Shown in pieces: positions 50,842 to 59,334 of a stretch of DNA of 60,407 nt. The notes under the pieces were generated by a model. The model made no database searches and had not been told where the DNA came from. It saw only the letters and a list, made by a program, of their open reading frames with translations. The stretch's first letter is position 1; each line of letters begins with the position of its first letter. Origin of the DNA: JACQFK01 sp041482015 (GTDB lineage Bacteria; Planctomycetota; MHYJ01; JACPRB01). The position numbers and the translations under genes were made by a program. The stretch lies in assembly GCA_041482015.1 (NCBI GenBank), contig JBGPCZ010000011.1, positions 1 to 60,407 of the forward strand, given 5' to 3'.

Positions 50842-51303
50842 TCAGCTCTTTTTCCAGCCGAAGCTGTTCCAGTTGATGAGCACCATCGAGACGACGAGAA
50901 GCCCGAGACCGAAGACCCGGGGGAGGTCGATCGGCTTGGGCGTCGCCCGCAGCCAGCCGAACGAATCGATGAGGAGCGCCGCCACCATCTGGCCCGCGAG
51001 GGCCGCGACGATCATCCCCGTCACACCGATCCTGGGCTGCGCGATGAGCGTCGTCGTCACGAAGATCGCGCCGATCAGCCCGCCCAGGAGCTGCCACCAC
51101 TCGACGTTCTTCACCTTCGAAAGATTCCCGTCGCGGGTCAGCAGCACGACGACGACGAGCGCGGCAGTCCCCACGATGAAGGAGATGAGCGACGACTCGA
51201 ACGTCCCGACCTCCCTCCGGAGCGCCGCGTTGATCGGCGCCTGGCACGCCATGATCGCCCCAGAGACGACCATCATCACCACAACCATCCACGAGCTCAT
51301 CAA
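50842..51303 (-). CDS. DMT-superfamily YdcZ (DUF606) membrane protein
   Basis: A 153-aa integral membrane protein with five predicted helices: WMVVVMMVVSGAIMACQAPIN, FESSLISFIVGTAALVVVVLL, WWQLLGGLIGAIFVTTTLI, VTGMIVAALAGQMVAALLI, and VFGLGLLVVSMVLIN. The early QAPINAALRR is the conserved start of the DUF606/YdcZ family, half-size members of the drug/metabolite transporter superfamily that form pairs. The substrate is unknown. The start could also be the next Met (51300). It stands between a lipoprotein gene and the ThuA gene on the same strand. Confidence 0.9.
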   Translation of the reverse strand: MMSSWMVVVMMVVSGAIMACQAPINAALRREVGTFESSLISFIVGTAALVVVVLLTRDGNLSKVKNVEWWQLLGGLIGAIFVTTTLIAQPRIGVTGMIVAALAGQMVAALLIDSFGWLRATPKPIDLPRVFGLGLLVVSMVLINWNSFGWKKS

Positions 51304-51377
51304 TCAATCTCCAAGGGAGCGATCTTAGCAGATGACGGGGTTGCGAAGGGGCTCAACGCCCGGGAGCGCGGTGATCC

Positions 51378-51926
51378 TTAGGGATGGGCCGCTTTCACCA
51401 TCGCGGCGAACTCGTCGCGCCAGCCGCTCACCGTCTCGAGCGGGCCGACCACCTTGAAGAACCACGGCTGCTCCTCGACCTCGACCACCGCGACCAGCAT
51501 GCGGGCGTGGGGGACCGGCTCGGGGTCGAAGTCGGAGTGGTAGTCGCCGAAGAGGTCGACGAGCGTCGTCTTGCACTTCCCCTGGAGCGTCTCGACCTTG
51601 GGCTCGCCGCCGCTCATCTGGGAGGACCACCGCGCGAGGTTTTCCTGGAGCGAGTCGGGGCCCCACGTCCGCGTCGTCGAGAGCGTGAAGACCGCGTCCT
51701 TCGCCTGCTTCTGCTTGTCGGGGACGCGGTACTGCGCCTTCCGCATGTTGTTCGTAGGCTCCTCCTTGACCCATCCCGACGGCGCATCGAACGCGATGAT
51801 CTTCGCGGCGGGGCGCGGGGCGTCCGCCTTGGGCGCCTCGGCGGCCGGATCCGTCTTGGGCGCGGCGGGCCCCGGGTCGGGCGAGCACGAGGCGAGGAGC
51901 GCGAGGGCGATCGTCAGGTTTCTCAT
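51378..51926 (-). CDS. Lipoprotein of unknown function
   Basis: A 182-aa protein whose N-terminus MRNLTIALALLASCSPDPG has a lipobox (LLASC, Cys14). After a Pro/Ala-rich spacer (~18-40) comes a compact domain (AFDAPSGWVKEEPTNNMRKAQYRVP ... WFFKVVGPLETVSGWRDEFAAMV). The pattern 'W...F.L...G..W..EF' with an early PxGW is common in planctomycete proteins that I know only as hypothetical. A GATAAT nine nt upstream and no Shine-Dalgarno suggest a very short leader. It is encoded on the same strand as the ROK kinase upstream (46-nt gap). Confidence 0.75.
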   Translation of the reverse strand: MRNLTIALALLASCSPDPGPAAPKTDPAAEAPKADAPRPAAKIIAFDAPSGWVKEEPTNNMRKAQYRVPDKQKQAKDAVFTLSTTRTWGPDSLQENLARWSSQMSGGEPKVETLQGKCKTTLVDLFGDYHSDFDPEPVPHARMLVAVVEVEEQPWFFKVVGPLETVSGWRDEFAAMVKAAHP

Positions 51927-51972
51927 AGGGGGGAGATTATCTCATCCCGCGCGGCGGCAATCCAGAATCTCG

Positions 51973-53013
51973 TCATCGCGCCCCGTGCGCGGACTGCCAC
52001 GCGGAGAGCGCCGCGCCGAGGCAGCCCGCCTGGTCCCCCGCGGCGGCGGCGACGATCGACACGTCCTCGGCGTGCTTCTTGAACGCGAGCTTGCGGAACG
52101 TCTCGCGCACGATGCGAAGGATGCGCTCGGTGAGTTCGGCGCCGCCCTCGATGAACCCGCCACCAATCACGATGCGATGGGGATCGATGGTGTCGGCGAC
52201 CTGGCGGCAAAGCCGGCCGATCGCCTCGGACTGCCAGTCGAAGATCGCGCGGCAGAGTTCGTCGCCCTTCGCCGCGAGCCCGCGCACCTGGTAGGCGCGC
52301 TTCCGCCAGACGTCCTCGCCCTGGATCTGCAGGAGCGGGTGATTTTTCCACCTGGGTTCCGCCAGCGCGGCGGGGAGCAGCTTGATGAGCGCGGCCATCG
52401 ACGCGTAGGCCTCGGTGCAGTGCTGTTGTCCGCAGCCGCAGCCCCCGGCGGGCGCGCCCGGGACGAACGGGGGGTGGACGATCTCGACGTGTCCCAGCTC
52501 GCCGCCCATGCCGCGCGCGCCGCGGAGGAGCCGGCCCTCGATCACGATGCCGCCGCCGAGACCCGTGCCCGGCGCGAGGAGCGCCATCACCTCGTTCCCT
52601 TGTGGATTCCCGGTGAAGCTTTCCCAGAGGGCGGCCGCGTTGCAGTCGTTCTCGTACGTGACCGGGAAGGTCCGGCCGAACGAGGCGACGAGCGCCTTCT
52701 GGACCTGCTCCCGCAGGTGGAAGCCCTCCCACGCCGGGTGCATGTTGGCCGAGCGCTGGATGCGGCCCTGGATGTCCGCGGGGCCGGGGCTGTCGATACC
52801 GACGCCGGCGATCCGATCCGCGGTGAGATGCGCGTGGTCGAGGAACGCGCGCACCCCGATCGCGATCTGCAGGACGGTGTCCTCGGGCCCCAGGTGGGAC
52901 CGCGACTCCACCTCGATCCACGAGGGGGAGACCGGCGACCGGTCCTCGTGGACCGCGTTGAGTCCGATCTTGGTGCCGCCCACGTCGACGCCGACGTACA
53001 CCGGTCCTGTCAT
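51973..53013 (-). CDS. ROK-family sugar kinase (glucokinase-like)
   Basis: A 346-aa cytoplasmic kinase that phosphorylates glucose or a related hexose with ATP. The ATG at 53013 begins MTGPVYVGVDVGGTKIGLN, the phosphate-1 motif. The catalytic Asp is in YENDCNAAALWE (~117), followed by LAPGTGLGGGIVIEG, and the ROK zinc site in GELGHVEIV (His) plus CGCGQQHC (three Cys), then TEAYAS. There is no N-terminal HTH, so it is an enzyme rather than a ROK repressor. Longer upstream frame is shadow sequence. It is slightly longer than typical glucokinases because of a ~25-residue insertion around LPAALAEPRWKNHPLL. The substrate cannot be set from sequence alone. Confidence 0.93.
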   Translation of the reverse strand: MTGPVYVGVDVGGTKIGLNAVHEDRSPVSPSWIEVESRSHLGPEDTVLQIAIGVRAFLDHAHLTADRIAGVGIDSPGPADIQGRIQRSANMHPAWEGFHLREQVQKALVASFGRTFPVTYENDCNAAALWESFTGNPQGNEVMALLAPGTGLGGGIVIEGRLLRGARGMGGELGHVEIVHPPFVPGAPAGGCGCGQQHCTEAYASMAALIKLLPAALAEPRWKNHPLLQIQGEDVWRKRAYQVRGLAAKGDELCRAIFDWQSEAIGRLCRQVADTIDPHRIVIGGGFIEGGAELTERILRIVRETFRKLAFKKHAEDVSIVAAAAGDQAGCLGAALSAWQSAHGAR

Positions 53014-53081
53014 GCGCGTCCCGTTGTAGCACCCGGGCCGTCCCGCGGCAAGGAACGTGTCACGAAGAAGCCCGACCCGAT

Positions 53082-53966
53082 TCAGCGGGGCTGAACCTCC
53101 TTGCTGGGAACGACGAACATCGGGATCGGCGAAGATCGCAGGATCCTCTCTGCGATGCTCCCCAGGACCCATCGCCGGAACCCTGATCGCCCGTGGGTCG
53201 CCATCGCGATCAAGTCGAATCCGCCCGTCGAAGCCTTCTCGAGAATCACGGACGGCGGATTCCCGCCGACCATGAGCAAGCGGACGTTCAATCCCGCCGC
53301 CGAGAGTCGCTCCTGGGCGATCTTGACGGTCAGCGGAATTGAAGGCTCCGGCCCGGGGGATGAAGAATCCCCGCCCTCCGGTCTCACGTTCAGAAGGACG
53401 ACCTCCGATCCATACACTTTGGCCAGTCGCTCCACCCAGGGCACGATGGCCAGCGACTGATCCCCCACGTCGATCGGGACGAGGATCGACTTGAAGGAAA
53501 CGGGCTCTCCGGCCAGGGGGACGGTGGCACCCCCGGGCGTACGCTTGAATGAATGGATGATGACAAGAGGAACCTCCGCCGCGCGGAGCACCTTTTCCGT
53601 GATGCTTCCCATCATCCACCGCTCCATTCCCGATCGGCCGTGGGTCGTCATCGCGATGAGATCGACGTTTTCCTCTTTGGCGGCCTGCAAGACCGCCTCC
53701 TCGGATAACCCCTTCCTGACGATCCCCCGAGAATGAATGCCGTCGATCTGGAGACGCTGGACAATGTGCCGGAGATAGGCTTCCGCCGCGGCGGAATCCT
53801 CCCGTGCGAGTTTCCCGGCGTCGATCCGGGCGAGAGAGGGAGGGTCGTAGATGGCTTGCAGGAGAACGACGTCGGTTCCCTGGTATTTGAGCAACGGCTT
53901 GAGTTGGGCCAGGATGAGCTCGGCGCGCGAAGAACCGTCCAAGGGAATCAGGACACGATCGAACAT
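53082..53966 (-). CDS. Tandem universal stress protein (two UspA domains)
   Basis: A 294-aa protein; AAGGAG eight nt before the ATG at 53966 sets the start. Domain 1 (1-~145) starts MFDRVLIPLDGSSRAELIL and ends with the ATP-binding signature IAMTTHGRSGMERWMMGS...VPLVIIHS. Domain 2 (~155-294) starts FKSILVPIDVGDQS and ends IAMATHGRSGFRRWVLGSIAERILRSS. Both keep the G-2x-G-9x-G(S/T) motif, so both should bind ATP. Tandem USPs are commonly stress-induced; the partner is unknown. It is divergent from the quinone reductase gene across 214 bp. Confidence 0.95.
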   Translation of the reverse strand: MFDRVLIPLDGSSRAELILAQLKPLLKYQGTDVVLLQAIYDPPSLARIDAGKLAREDSAAAEAYLRHIVQRLQIDGIHSRGIVRKGLSEEAVLQAAKEENVDLIAMTTHGRSGMERWMMGSITEKVLRAAEVPLVIIHSFKRTPGGATVPLAGEPVSFKSILVPIDVGDQSLAIVPWVERLAKVYGSEVVLLNVRPEGGDSSSPGPEPSIPLTVKIAQERLSAAGLNVRLLMVGGNPPSVILEKASTGGFDLIAMATHGRSGFRRWVLGSIAERILRSSPIPMFVVPSKEVQPR

Positions 53967-54180
53967 GAGGATCACTCCTTCTGATGGCTGACAGCGCAAG
54001 CTCCAATCCGAAGAGTGTAGGATCGCCCCTTCAGATGGCAAGTTGATTGCTCTCTGTTCGCCACTTTTGTTCGATCGACCCGTCATAGTGCGCTAAATCC
54101 GTCTTGCGAACGCTTCCTTTCGGCTTCCGCGTCGCCGGTCTCCGCGGTATGATCGCCGGTCCTGACGGAGGGAGCGATCC

Positions 54181-55155
54181 ATGAAGGCGATCCGCGTCAA
54201 CGAGTTCGGCGGCCCGCAGGTCCTCAAGATGGAAGACGTCCCCGACCCCAAGGTCGGGCCGGGACAGGTCGTCGTCCGCGTGAAGGCGGTCGGCGTCAAC
54301 CCCGTCGACACGTACATCCGGAACGGCGCCTACGCGAAAGTCATCCAGCCGCCCTACACGCCGGGCTCCGACGCCGCGGGCGTCGTCGAGCAGGCCGGCG
54401 ACGGCGTGAAGCACGTCAAGCCGGGCGACCGCGTCTTCATCACCGGGACCCTCGGCCCCGGGTTCAGCGGCGCGTGCGCGGAGCTCGCGCTCTGCCGCGT
54501 CGCGCAGGTTCACCCGCTCCCGGCGGGCCTGACGTTCCAGCAGGGCGCGGCCATCCACGTCCCCTATGGCACCGCGTACCGCTCGCTCTTCCACCGCGCG
54601 AAGGGCCAGCCCAACGAGTGGGTCCTCGTCCACGGCGCGTCGGGCGGCGTCGGAATCGCGTCGGTCCAGATCGGCCGATCCCACGGATTCCGCGTGATCG
54701 GCACCGCGGGAACTCAGAAGGGCCGCGACCTCGTCCTCCGCGAGGGCGCGCACCACGCGCTCGACCACAAGGCGCCCGACTACCTTCAGAAAGTGACGGA
54801 GATCACCGACGGCAAGGGGCCCGACATCATCATGGAGATGGCCTCGCACCTGAACCTCGCGAAGGACCTCACGGTGCTCGCGAAGTTCGGCCGGATCGTC
54901 GTCATCGGCTGCCGCGGGCCGATCGAGATCAACCCGCGCGAGGCGATGGGCCGCGACGCGACGATCCTCGGGATGCACCTCGCGAACGCGACCGAGCTCG
55001 AGGCCGCGTCGATCTGGTCGGCGCTCGAGGCGGGGTTCGCGAACGGGACGCTGCGGCCCGTGATCGGCCGCGAGTTCGCCCTGAAGGATGTCGCGAAGGC
55101 GCACGAGGCGGTGCTGGAGCCGGGGTCCTACGGGAAGATCGTGCTCATTCCCTGA
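54181..55155 (+). CDS. NADPH:quinone reductase-like medium-chain oxidoreductase
   Basis: A 324-aa zinc-free MDR-superfamily enzyme (quinone reductase / zeta-crystallin group). It starts MKAIRVNEFGGPQVLKMEDV with GGAGGGAG just upstream and a TATGAT at 54147-54152. The catalytic GroES-like domain has VGVNPVDTYIRNGAY and PGSDAAGVV; the Rossmann NADPH site is HGASGGVGIASVQIG (~155-169), followed by RVIGTAGT. No structural-Zn Cys set is present. The likely role is one- or two-electron reduction of quinones or enones. The last 11 nt overlap the convergent small gene. Confidence 0.95.
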   Translation: MKAIRVNEFGGPQVLKMEDVPDPKVGPGQVVVRVKAVGVNPVDTYIRNGAYAKVIQPPYTPGSDAAGVVEQAGDGVKHVKPGDRVFITGTLGPGFSGACAELALCRVAQVHPLPAGLTFQQGAAIHVPYGTAYRSLFHRAKGQPNEWVLVHGASGGVGIASVQIGRSHGFRVIGTAGTQKGRDLVLREGAHHALDHKAPDYLQKVTEITDGKGPDIIMEMASHLNLAKDLTVLAKFGRIVVIGCRGPIEINPREAMGRDATILGMHLANATELEAASIWSALEAGFANGTLRPVIGREFALKDVAKAHEAVLEPGSYGKIVLIP

Positions 55156-55447
55156 CGCCGAGGACCGCGAGCGAGAGGGTTTCGAGCCGCTCGAAGTATG
55201 CACGCGCCTCCGGATCGAGGGGCGCCTCGCGCAGCGCCTGCCGGACGAGGCCGAGCCCCCGGAGGAGCGTCGCGCGACGGTCCCCGTCGACTTTCTTCGG
55301 CACCCCGCTCGTCGCGAGCGAAGCGGTGAGACACGCCCCCACTTCGGCGTCGAGCTTGACGAGCTTCATCCCCCCCACGGAGAGGGCCAGGCACGAGGCG
55401 GGAAACGGGGCGGTCTGATGGAAGCGCCAGGTCTCGGGGAGGTCCAC
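55145..55447 (-). CDS. Small hypothetical protein (100 aa)
   Basis: A short soluble protein starting at a GTG (GTGGACCTC). The first half is strand-like (LPETWRFHQTAPFPASCLALSVGGMKLVKLDAEVGACLTAS) and the second half helical (RRATLLRGLGLVRQALREAPLDPEARAYFERLETLSLAVL). It has three Cys and no known motif. Frame quality and amphipathic helices support a real gene, but it is small and overlaps the quinone reductase gene by 11 nt at its end. I do not recognise a family. The receiver gene lies 24 nt upstream on the same strand, so the two may be cotranscribed. Confidence 0.55.
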   Translation of the reverse strand: MDLPETWRFHQTAPFPASCLALSVGGMKLVKLDAEVGACLTASLATSGVPKKVDGDRRATLLRGLGLVRQALREAPLDPEARAYFERLETLSLAVLGVRE

Positions 55448-55471
55448 GCCCCGCAGTCTAGCAGAAGCCCC

Positions 55472-55873
55472 CTAGGAAGCCACGGCCGGCGGCACCGAGG
55501 GGTCGGGCGCCCAGCGGCGGATCGTGGCGAGGAGCGTGTCCTTCTTGAACGGCTTGCAGAGGAAGTCGACCGCGCCCGCCTCGTGGGCCTTCGCGCGAAC
55601 CTCGTCCTCCGGCATCGCCGAAAGGAGGACGACGGGGATGCCCTCGAGCTCGGGATTCTGGCCCATGAGCTCCGAGGCCATTGCGCCGTCCATGCCCGGC
55701 ATCATGATGTCCATGAGGATGAGGCCGGGGCGCTCCTTGCGGGCCATGTGGAGGCACTCGAGGGCCGCGGGCGCCCACTGGGCGCGGTAGCCGGCGCCCT
55801 GGAGGATGAAGATGATCGACTGGGCGATGTTCTTCATGTCGTCGCAGACCAAGATGAGCGGCGGCTGGTTCAT
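55472..55873 (-). CDS. Stand-alone response regulator receiver (CheY-like)
   Basis: A 133-aa single receiver domain with GGAGGGGGAC before its ATG. Acidic pocket D11-D12 (LVCDDMKN), phosphoacceptor D55 (LILMDIMMPGMDG), Ser in LLSAMPEDE at the Thr/Ser position, and Lys107 in FLCKPFKKDTL are all present, so phosphorylation should be possible. There is no output domain, so it acts by protein-protein contact, as CheY or DivK do. No histidine kinase is encoded in this window. The last ~13 residues form a short tail. Confidence 0.93.
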   Translation of the reverse strand: MNQPPLILVCDDMKNIAQSIIFILQGAGYRAQWAPAALECLHMARKERPGLILMDIMMPGMDGAMASELMGQNPELEGIPVVLLSAMPEDEVRAKAHEAGAVDFLCKPFKKDTLLATIRRWAPDPSVPPAVAS

Positions 55874-56082
55874 GTCCCCCTCCGGATGCAGGCTGGGCTC
55901 GCCGACCCCACGCCCGGGTCAGTGCAAGTCGCCTGCCAAGCGGCTTTCCCACGCAACACATCAAAAATGGGCCTTCCCCTGACGATTCCGTCCCCGCCTC
56001 CACAGGATTGTCGGCTCATTTTTGGGGCGATCCGCCCGCACGTCGCGTATATACTGGCGTCCATCGTTGAGGGAGGACTCCC

Positions 56083-57150
56083 ATGACCCGCACCCTCGCG
56101 GCACTCCTGGCGCTGATCGCCGCCGCCCCCTTCTCCTCCGCCCAGGACAAAGACAAGGATAAGCAGGACAAGCCTCTCCCCCCCTCCGAGGAGTTCGTCG
56201 AGATCAAGTGGGACGTCCAGAAGGACGACCGCTACGACCTCAAGTGGAGCTACGACGAGTCGCGCAAGCACGTCCCCGGGCAGGGCGATCCCGCCGAGAC
56301 GACCGACAAGCGCGACGTCATCGCCGAGGTTTACTTCAAGGAGAATGAGAACGGCCAGGGCGGGACCATCATGCTCGACGTCAAGAAGGCGTTGTGGTCG
56401 GTGACCAGCCGCGACCACGAAATCACGATCACCGTCGCCGCGGGGAAGAAGCCCGACCTGCAGCAGAAGATCAAGGGCGACCCCAAGTCCACCCCGGCCG
56501 CGAAGGAGGGCTTCAAGGCGGCGGCCAACCTCATCGCCGAGAACATGCGGAAGAACTTCGACGGGGAGTTCACGATCGTCCCCGACACGCGCCGGAACAA
56601 CACCTGGATCTACCTGAACAACCGGCCGTGCAAGCCGGGACCCTCGCTCTTCGACAAGCTCTTCCTTCAGTCGCCGATCCCCAACTCGCTCATCCGCCAG
56701 GGGCAGGCCTGGAAGGAGCCGATCGACACGGCGATCATGCCGACCGGCCTCATGGAGGCGAAGGACATCGACTACAAGGCCACCCAGGTCACCGCGCTCA
56801 ACGCGATCTTCAAGGCGGGCTTCCAGATCCCCATCGTCAAGCCGCCCACGGTGACCGACCAGAAGATCAGCGGCAACTACACGATCTCGCGCGAGTTCAC
56901 CTGGAACCGGTCGGGGTACCTGCAGTCGAGCAAGGAGGACATCAGCTTCACGAAGAAGGTGGACGCGTCGGGCAAGGACGCCGCCTTCTACAAAGAGGAC
57001 TCCAGCGCCACCGTCAAGCAGGTCTTCACGCTCAAGAAGCGGCCGCCGCCCGACAAGAAGGACGACAAGAAGGACGACAAAAAGGACGGCGACAAGAAGC
57101 CGGACGAGAAGAAGCCCGAGGAAAAGAAGCCCGCCGACCCGAAGAAATAG
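56083..57150 (+). CDS. Secreted protein of unknown function with Lys/Asp-rich tail
   Basis: A 355-aa protein with GGAGG seven nt before the ATG and a signal peptide of ~20 residues (ends PFSSAQDKDK). The mature chain begins with a KDK/DKQ stretch, then a largely beta region (IKWDVQKDDRYDLKWSYDESRKH, MLDVKKALWSVTSRDHEITITVAAG, TNLI-type helices, IPNSLIRQGQAWKEP, KISGNYTISREFTWNRSGYLQSSKEDISF) that resembles the DUF6263-like secreted beta proteins. I cannot be sure of the family. The C-terminal ~35 residues are almost all Lys, Asp, Glu and Pro (PDKKDDKKDDKKD...), a low-complexity tail that could bind metal or a polyanion. Confidence 0.75.
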   Translation: MTRTLAALLALIAAAPFSSAQDKDKDKQDKPLPPSEEFVEIKWDVQKDDRYDLKWSYDESRKHVPGQGDPAETTDKRDVIAEVYFKENENGQGGTIMLDVKKALWSVTSRDHEITITVAAGKKPDLQQKIKGDPKSTPAAKEGFKAAANLIAENMRKNFDGEFTIVPDTRRNNTWIYLNNRPCKPGPSLFDKLFLQSPIPNSLIRQGQAWKEPIDTAIMPTGLMEAKDIDYKATQVTALNAIFKAGFQIPIVKPPTVTDQKISGNYTISREFTWNRSGYLQSSKEDISFTKKVDASGKDAAFYKEDSSATVKQVFTLKKRPPPDKKDDKKDDKKDGDKKPDEKKPEEKKPADPKK

Positions 57151-57165
57151 TCACGCCCGCCCCGC

Positions 57166-58356
57166 TCAGTGCGGGAGGATTCCCCGCACGACGATCAGCA
57201 CCACGAAGACCGCGCCCGAGGCGACGGCCACGAAAAAGCCGCGCTGGATGTTGGTCCGCTTCGCGACGTAGCCGATCACCATCGGGATCACGGTCCACCC
57301 GACCGAGGCGAAGAAGAAGAAGAACCCGACCGCCCGCCCGATGCCGGTCGGAGGCGCCCCCGCCAAGTAGACCGTCATGAGCGTGGGAAAGACCGGGCCG
57401 AAGGCGAGCCCCGCCGCGACCACCGCCGCGACGGTGGCCCCGCGGCTCCGGGCCATGGCCAGGACCCCCATCAGCACCAGGCAGACGAACGACAGCGCGA
57501 GGAGGATCTTCTGCTCCTTCCCCTCCCCCAGGTGCTCGGCGAGCTGCCTGGCCAGCAGCGCCACGACCAGGCGGCTCCCCGAGAAGCCCAGCCAGAAACC
57601 CGAGAGCGCCGTCCCCGAGATCTTCCGGCCCCGCGACTCCTCCTCGCCCGCCGGCTTCTGCCGCGACACGAGCGTCGTCGCCCACCCCGCCACGCTGCTT
57701 TCGAGCGGGACGTAGAAGAGGAAGGCGAACGACACCAGCCAGAATTTCCGGTTCTTGACGAACTCCGACAGCGACGCCACCTCCGCGTGCCCCGCCTGGT
57801 CCGGGTTCATGTTCGCGGCGATCCCCATGACGATCGGGACGATGGAGACGGCCGCGATCACCGAGAGCGCGCGCTGGTGCCCCAGCCGACGGAGCAGGAC
57901 CGCCAGGGCCATCGGCGTCACGAAGGCACCGAGGCCGAAAATGAAGTCGTAGAAATTCAGGGCCCCCATCAGGGACTCCGACCCGACCGAGACCCGCTCG
58001 AGAACGTTGCCGACGTTGATCGTGGCCGACCAGCCCGCACCGAGGAGGAGGACCGCGATGAGCGCCCCCTTGTAGGTCCGGGTGCCCGCCAGGATGAAGA
58101 CCGCCGCGACGACCATCGCGGCCCCCGCGAGGAACACGGTCTTGCGGCCCACCGAGTCGGTCAGGAAGCCGCACATGAAGATGGTCGGCCCCACCATCAT
58201 GCCGAAGCCGCTCACGAGCCCGCCGACCTTCCCCTCGTCCAGCTTGAGCTGCTCGGCCAGGGAGAGCTTGATGCCGCCGAGAAGCGCGTAGACCACCCCC
58301 ATCAGGGGAAGCGCCACGACGAGGAAAACCTGGAGATAGGTCGGATGGGAATCCAT
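57166..58356 (-). CDS. Major facilitator superfamily transporter
   Basis: A 396-aa transporter with about 12 hydrophobic helices and a central cytoplasmic loop near 200-245 (FVKNRKFW ... SRQKPAGEEESRGRK). The helix 2-3 loop GFLTDSVGRKTVF is the MFS G-x-L-(x)3-G-R-(K/R) signature, and a FAFLFYVPLESSVAGWATTL segment in the second half resembles FucP/sugar:H+ symporters. It is the last gene of a minus-strand cluster containing a NagB-like deaminase, a PIG-L deacetylase and a Gfo/Idh/MocA enzyme, so an amino-sugar or its acetylated form is the best guess for the substrate. The gap from the deaminase gene is 47 nt. Confidence 0.92.
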   Translation of the reverse strand: MDSHPTYLQVFLVVALPLMGVVYALLGGIKLSLAEQLKLDEGKVGGLVSGFGMMVGPTIFMCGFLTDSVGRKTVFLAGAAMVVAAVFILAGTRTYKGALIAVLLLGAGWSATINVGNVLERVSVGSESLMGALNFYDFIFGLGAFVTPMALAVLLRRLGHQRALSVIAAVSIVPIVMGIAANMNPDQAGHAEVASLSEFVKNRKFWLVSFAFLFYVPLESSVAGWATTLVSRQKPAGEEESRGRKISGTALSGFWLGFSGSRLVVALLARQLAEHLGEGKEQKILLALSFVCLVLMGVLAMARSRGATVAAVVAAGLAFGPVFPTLMTVYLAGAPPTGIGRAVGFFFFFASVGWTVIPMVIGYVAKRTNIQRGFFVAVASGAVFVVLIVVRGILPH

Positions 58357-58403
58357 GGACCCTCCTTTGACTTCGTCCGGGGGCTAACGGGCTTCCGCTG
58401 CCG

Positions 58404-59324
58404 TCATGCGAAATCGATCTTCACGTCGTCGGCGACCGTGCCGAGGATGTGGTAGCCGCACTTCGAGTCCTGGAGGATCGAGCCCGGCACGCACGGGTGG
58501 ACCGGGCCGTGCGCCACGAGGCGCGCGATGAAGCGCTGCCAGGACATCCCGCCGATGCCGCAGTCGCCGTCCAGCCAGAAGCTCCGGTCGCGCGCGCCCA
58601 GGATCTCGCGCGGACCGATCGACGCGGCCTTCGGCGGCACCCACGACCAGTCGCCGCCGAACGTGTGGAGCGCGTTCTGCATGATCGTCATCGGGTTGAG
58701 CTCGACGATGCGGCCGTGCGCCTTCTTATACGCCGCGAGGTTGCCGTTGAACTCGAGGCCGAGGTGCGACTCCCAGAAGGCGATGTGGCCGCACCAGCCG
58801 ATCCCGCCGTAGCAGCAGTCGGCCCCGCCGGCGTCCTCGATCAGTTTCCAGTAATCGCCGATGTTCCGGTGGGTCGGGAAGTGGATGTTCCGGTCGGGCG
58901 GTCGCAGCTTCGCCTCGATCTTCGAGAAGAACGACTGCCGCATCGACGTGGCGAAGGAGCCGACCCACTCGGCCGGCGCCGTCTCGCCTTGCTCGTTCGC
59001 GTACTCGTCCATGTTGAACGTCGCCAGGTGCTTGCAGGAGATCCCGAGCCGGTTGATCATCTGCGCGGCGATCGCGTACTGCGGGACCGGGCCGACGGGC
59101 AGGATGAGCACGCACTTCTTCCCCGCCTCGCCCGCCTTCTGGATCCGCTCGACGATGTCGAGCGCGAACCGGCTGTAGAACTGGACCTTGTCGTCGATCA
59201 CCTCGACCCGGAAGTCCTTCTTCGGGTGCTTCGTGATCTGCGACCGCGTGATCGCGCGGACCCGCGCGCAGGCCTTCTCGTCGCGGAACGGGATGAACTT
59301 CGAGAGCGCGTACTGGAACGCCAT
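58404..59324 (-). CDS. Glucosamine-6-phosphate deaminase-like protein (NagB family)
   Basis: A 306-aa protein. GGAGAGG just ahead of the ATG at 59324 fixes the start; a longer frame to 59414 lacks this. NagB marks are VLILPVGPVPQYAIAAQMINRL, HLATFNMDEYANEQG (catalytic Asp-Glu of the FxMDEY motif) and CCYGGIGWCGHIAFWESHLG, equivalent to GIGxxGHIAFNEP with Trp-Glu-Ser in place of Asn-Glu-Pro. The protein is longer than NagB by about 40 residues. The reaction would be conversion of a glucosamine-6-phosphate-like sugar to a ketose phosphate plus ammonia. Its neighbour deacetylase would supply the free amino-sugar. The altered FWES motif could mean a changed substrate. Confidence 0.87.
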   Translation of the reverse strand: MAFQYALSKFIPFRDEKACARVRAITRSQITKHPKKDFRVEVIDDKVQFYSRFALDIVERIQKAGEAGKKCVLILPVGPVPQYAIAAQMINRLGISCKHLATFNMDEYANEQGETAPAEWVGSFATSMRQSFFSKIEAKLRPPDRNIHFPTHRNIGDYWKLIEDAGGADCCYGGIGWCGHIAFWESHLGLEFNGNLAAYKKAHGRIVELNPMTIMQNALHTFGGDWSWVPPKAASIGPREILGARDRSFWLDGDCGIGGMSWQRFIARLVAHGPVHPCVPGSILQDSKCGYHILGTVADDVKIDFA

Positions 59325-59334
59325 CGATCCTCTC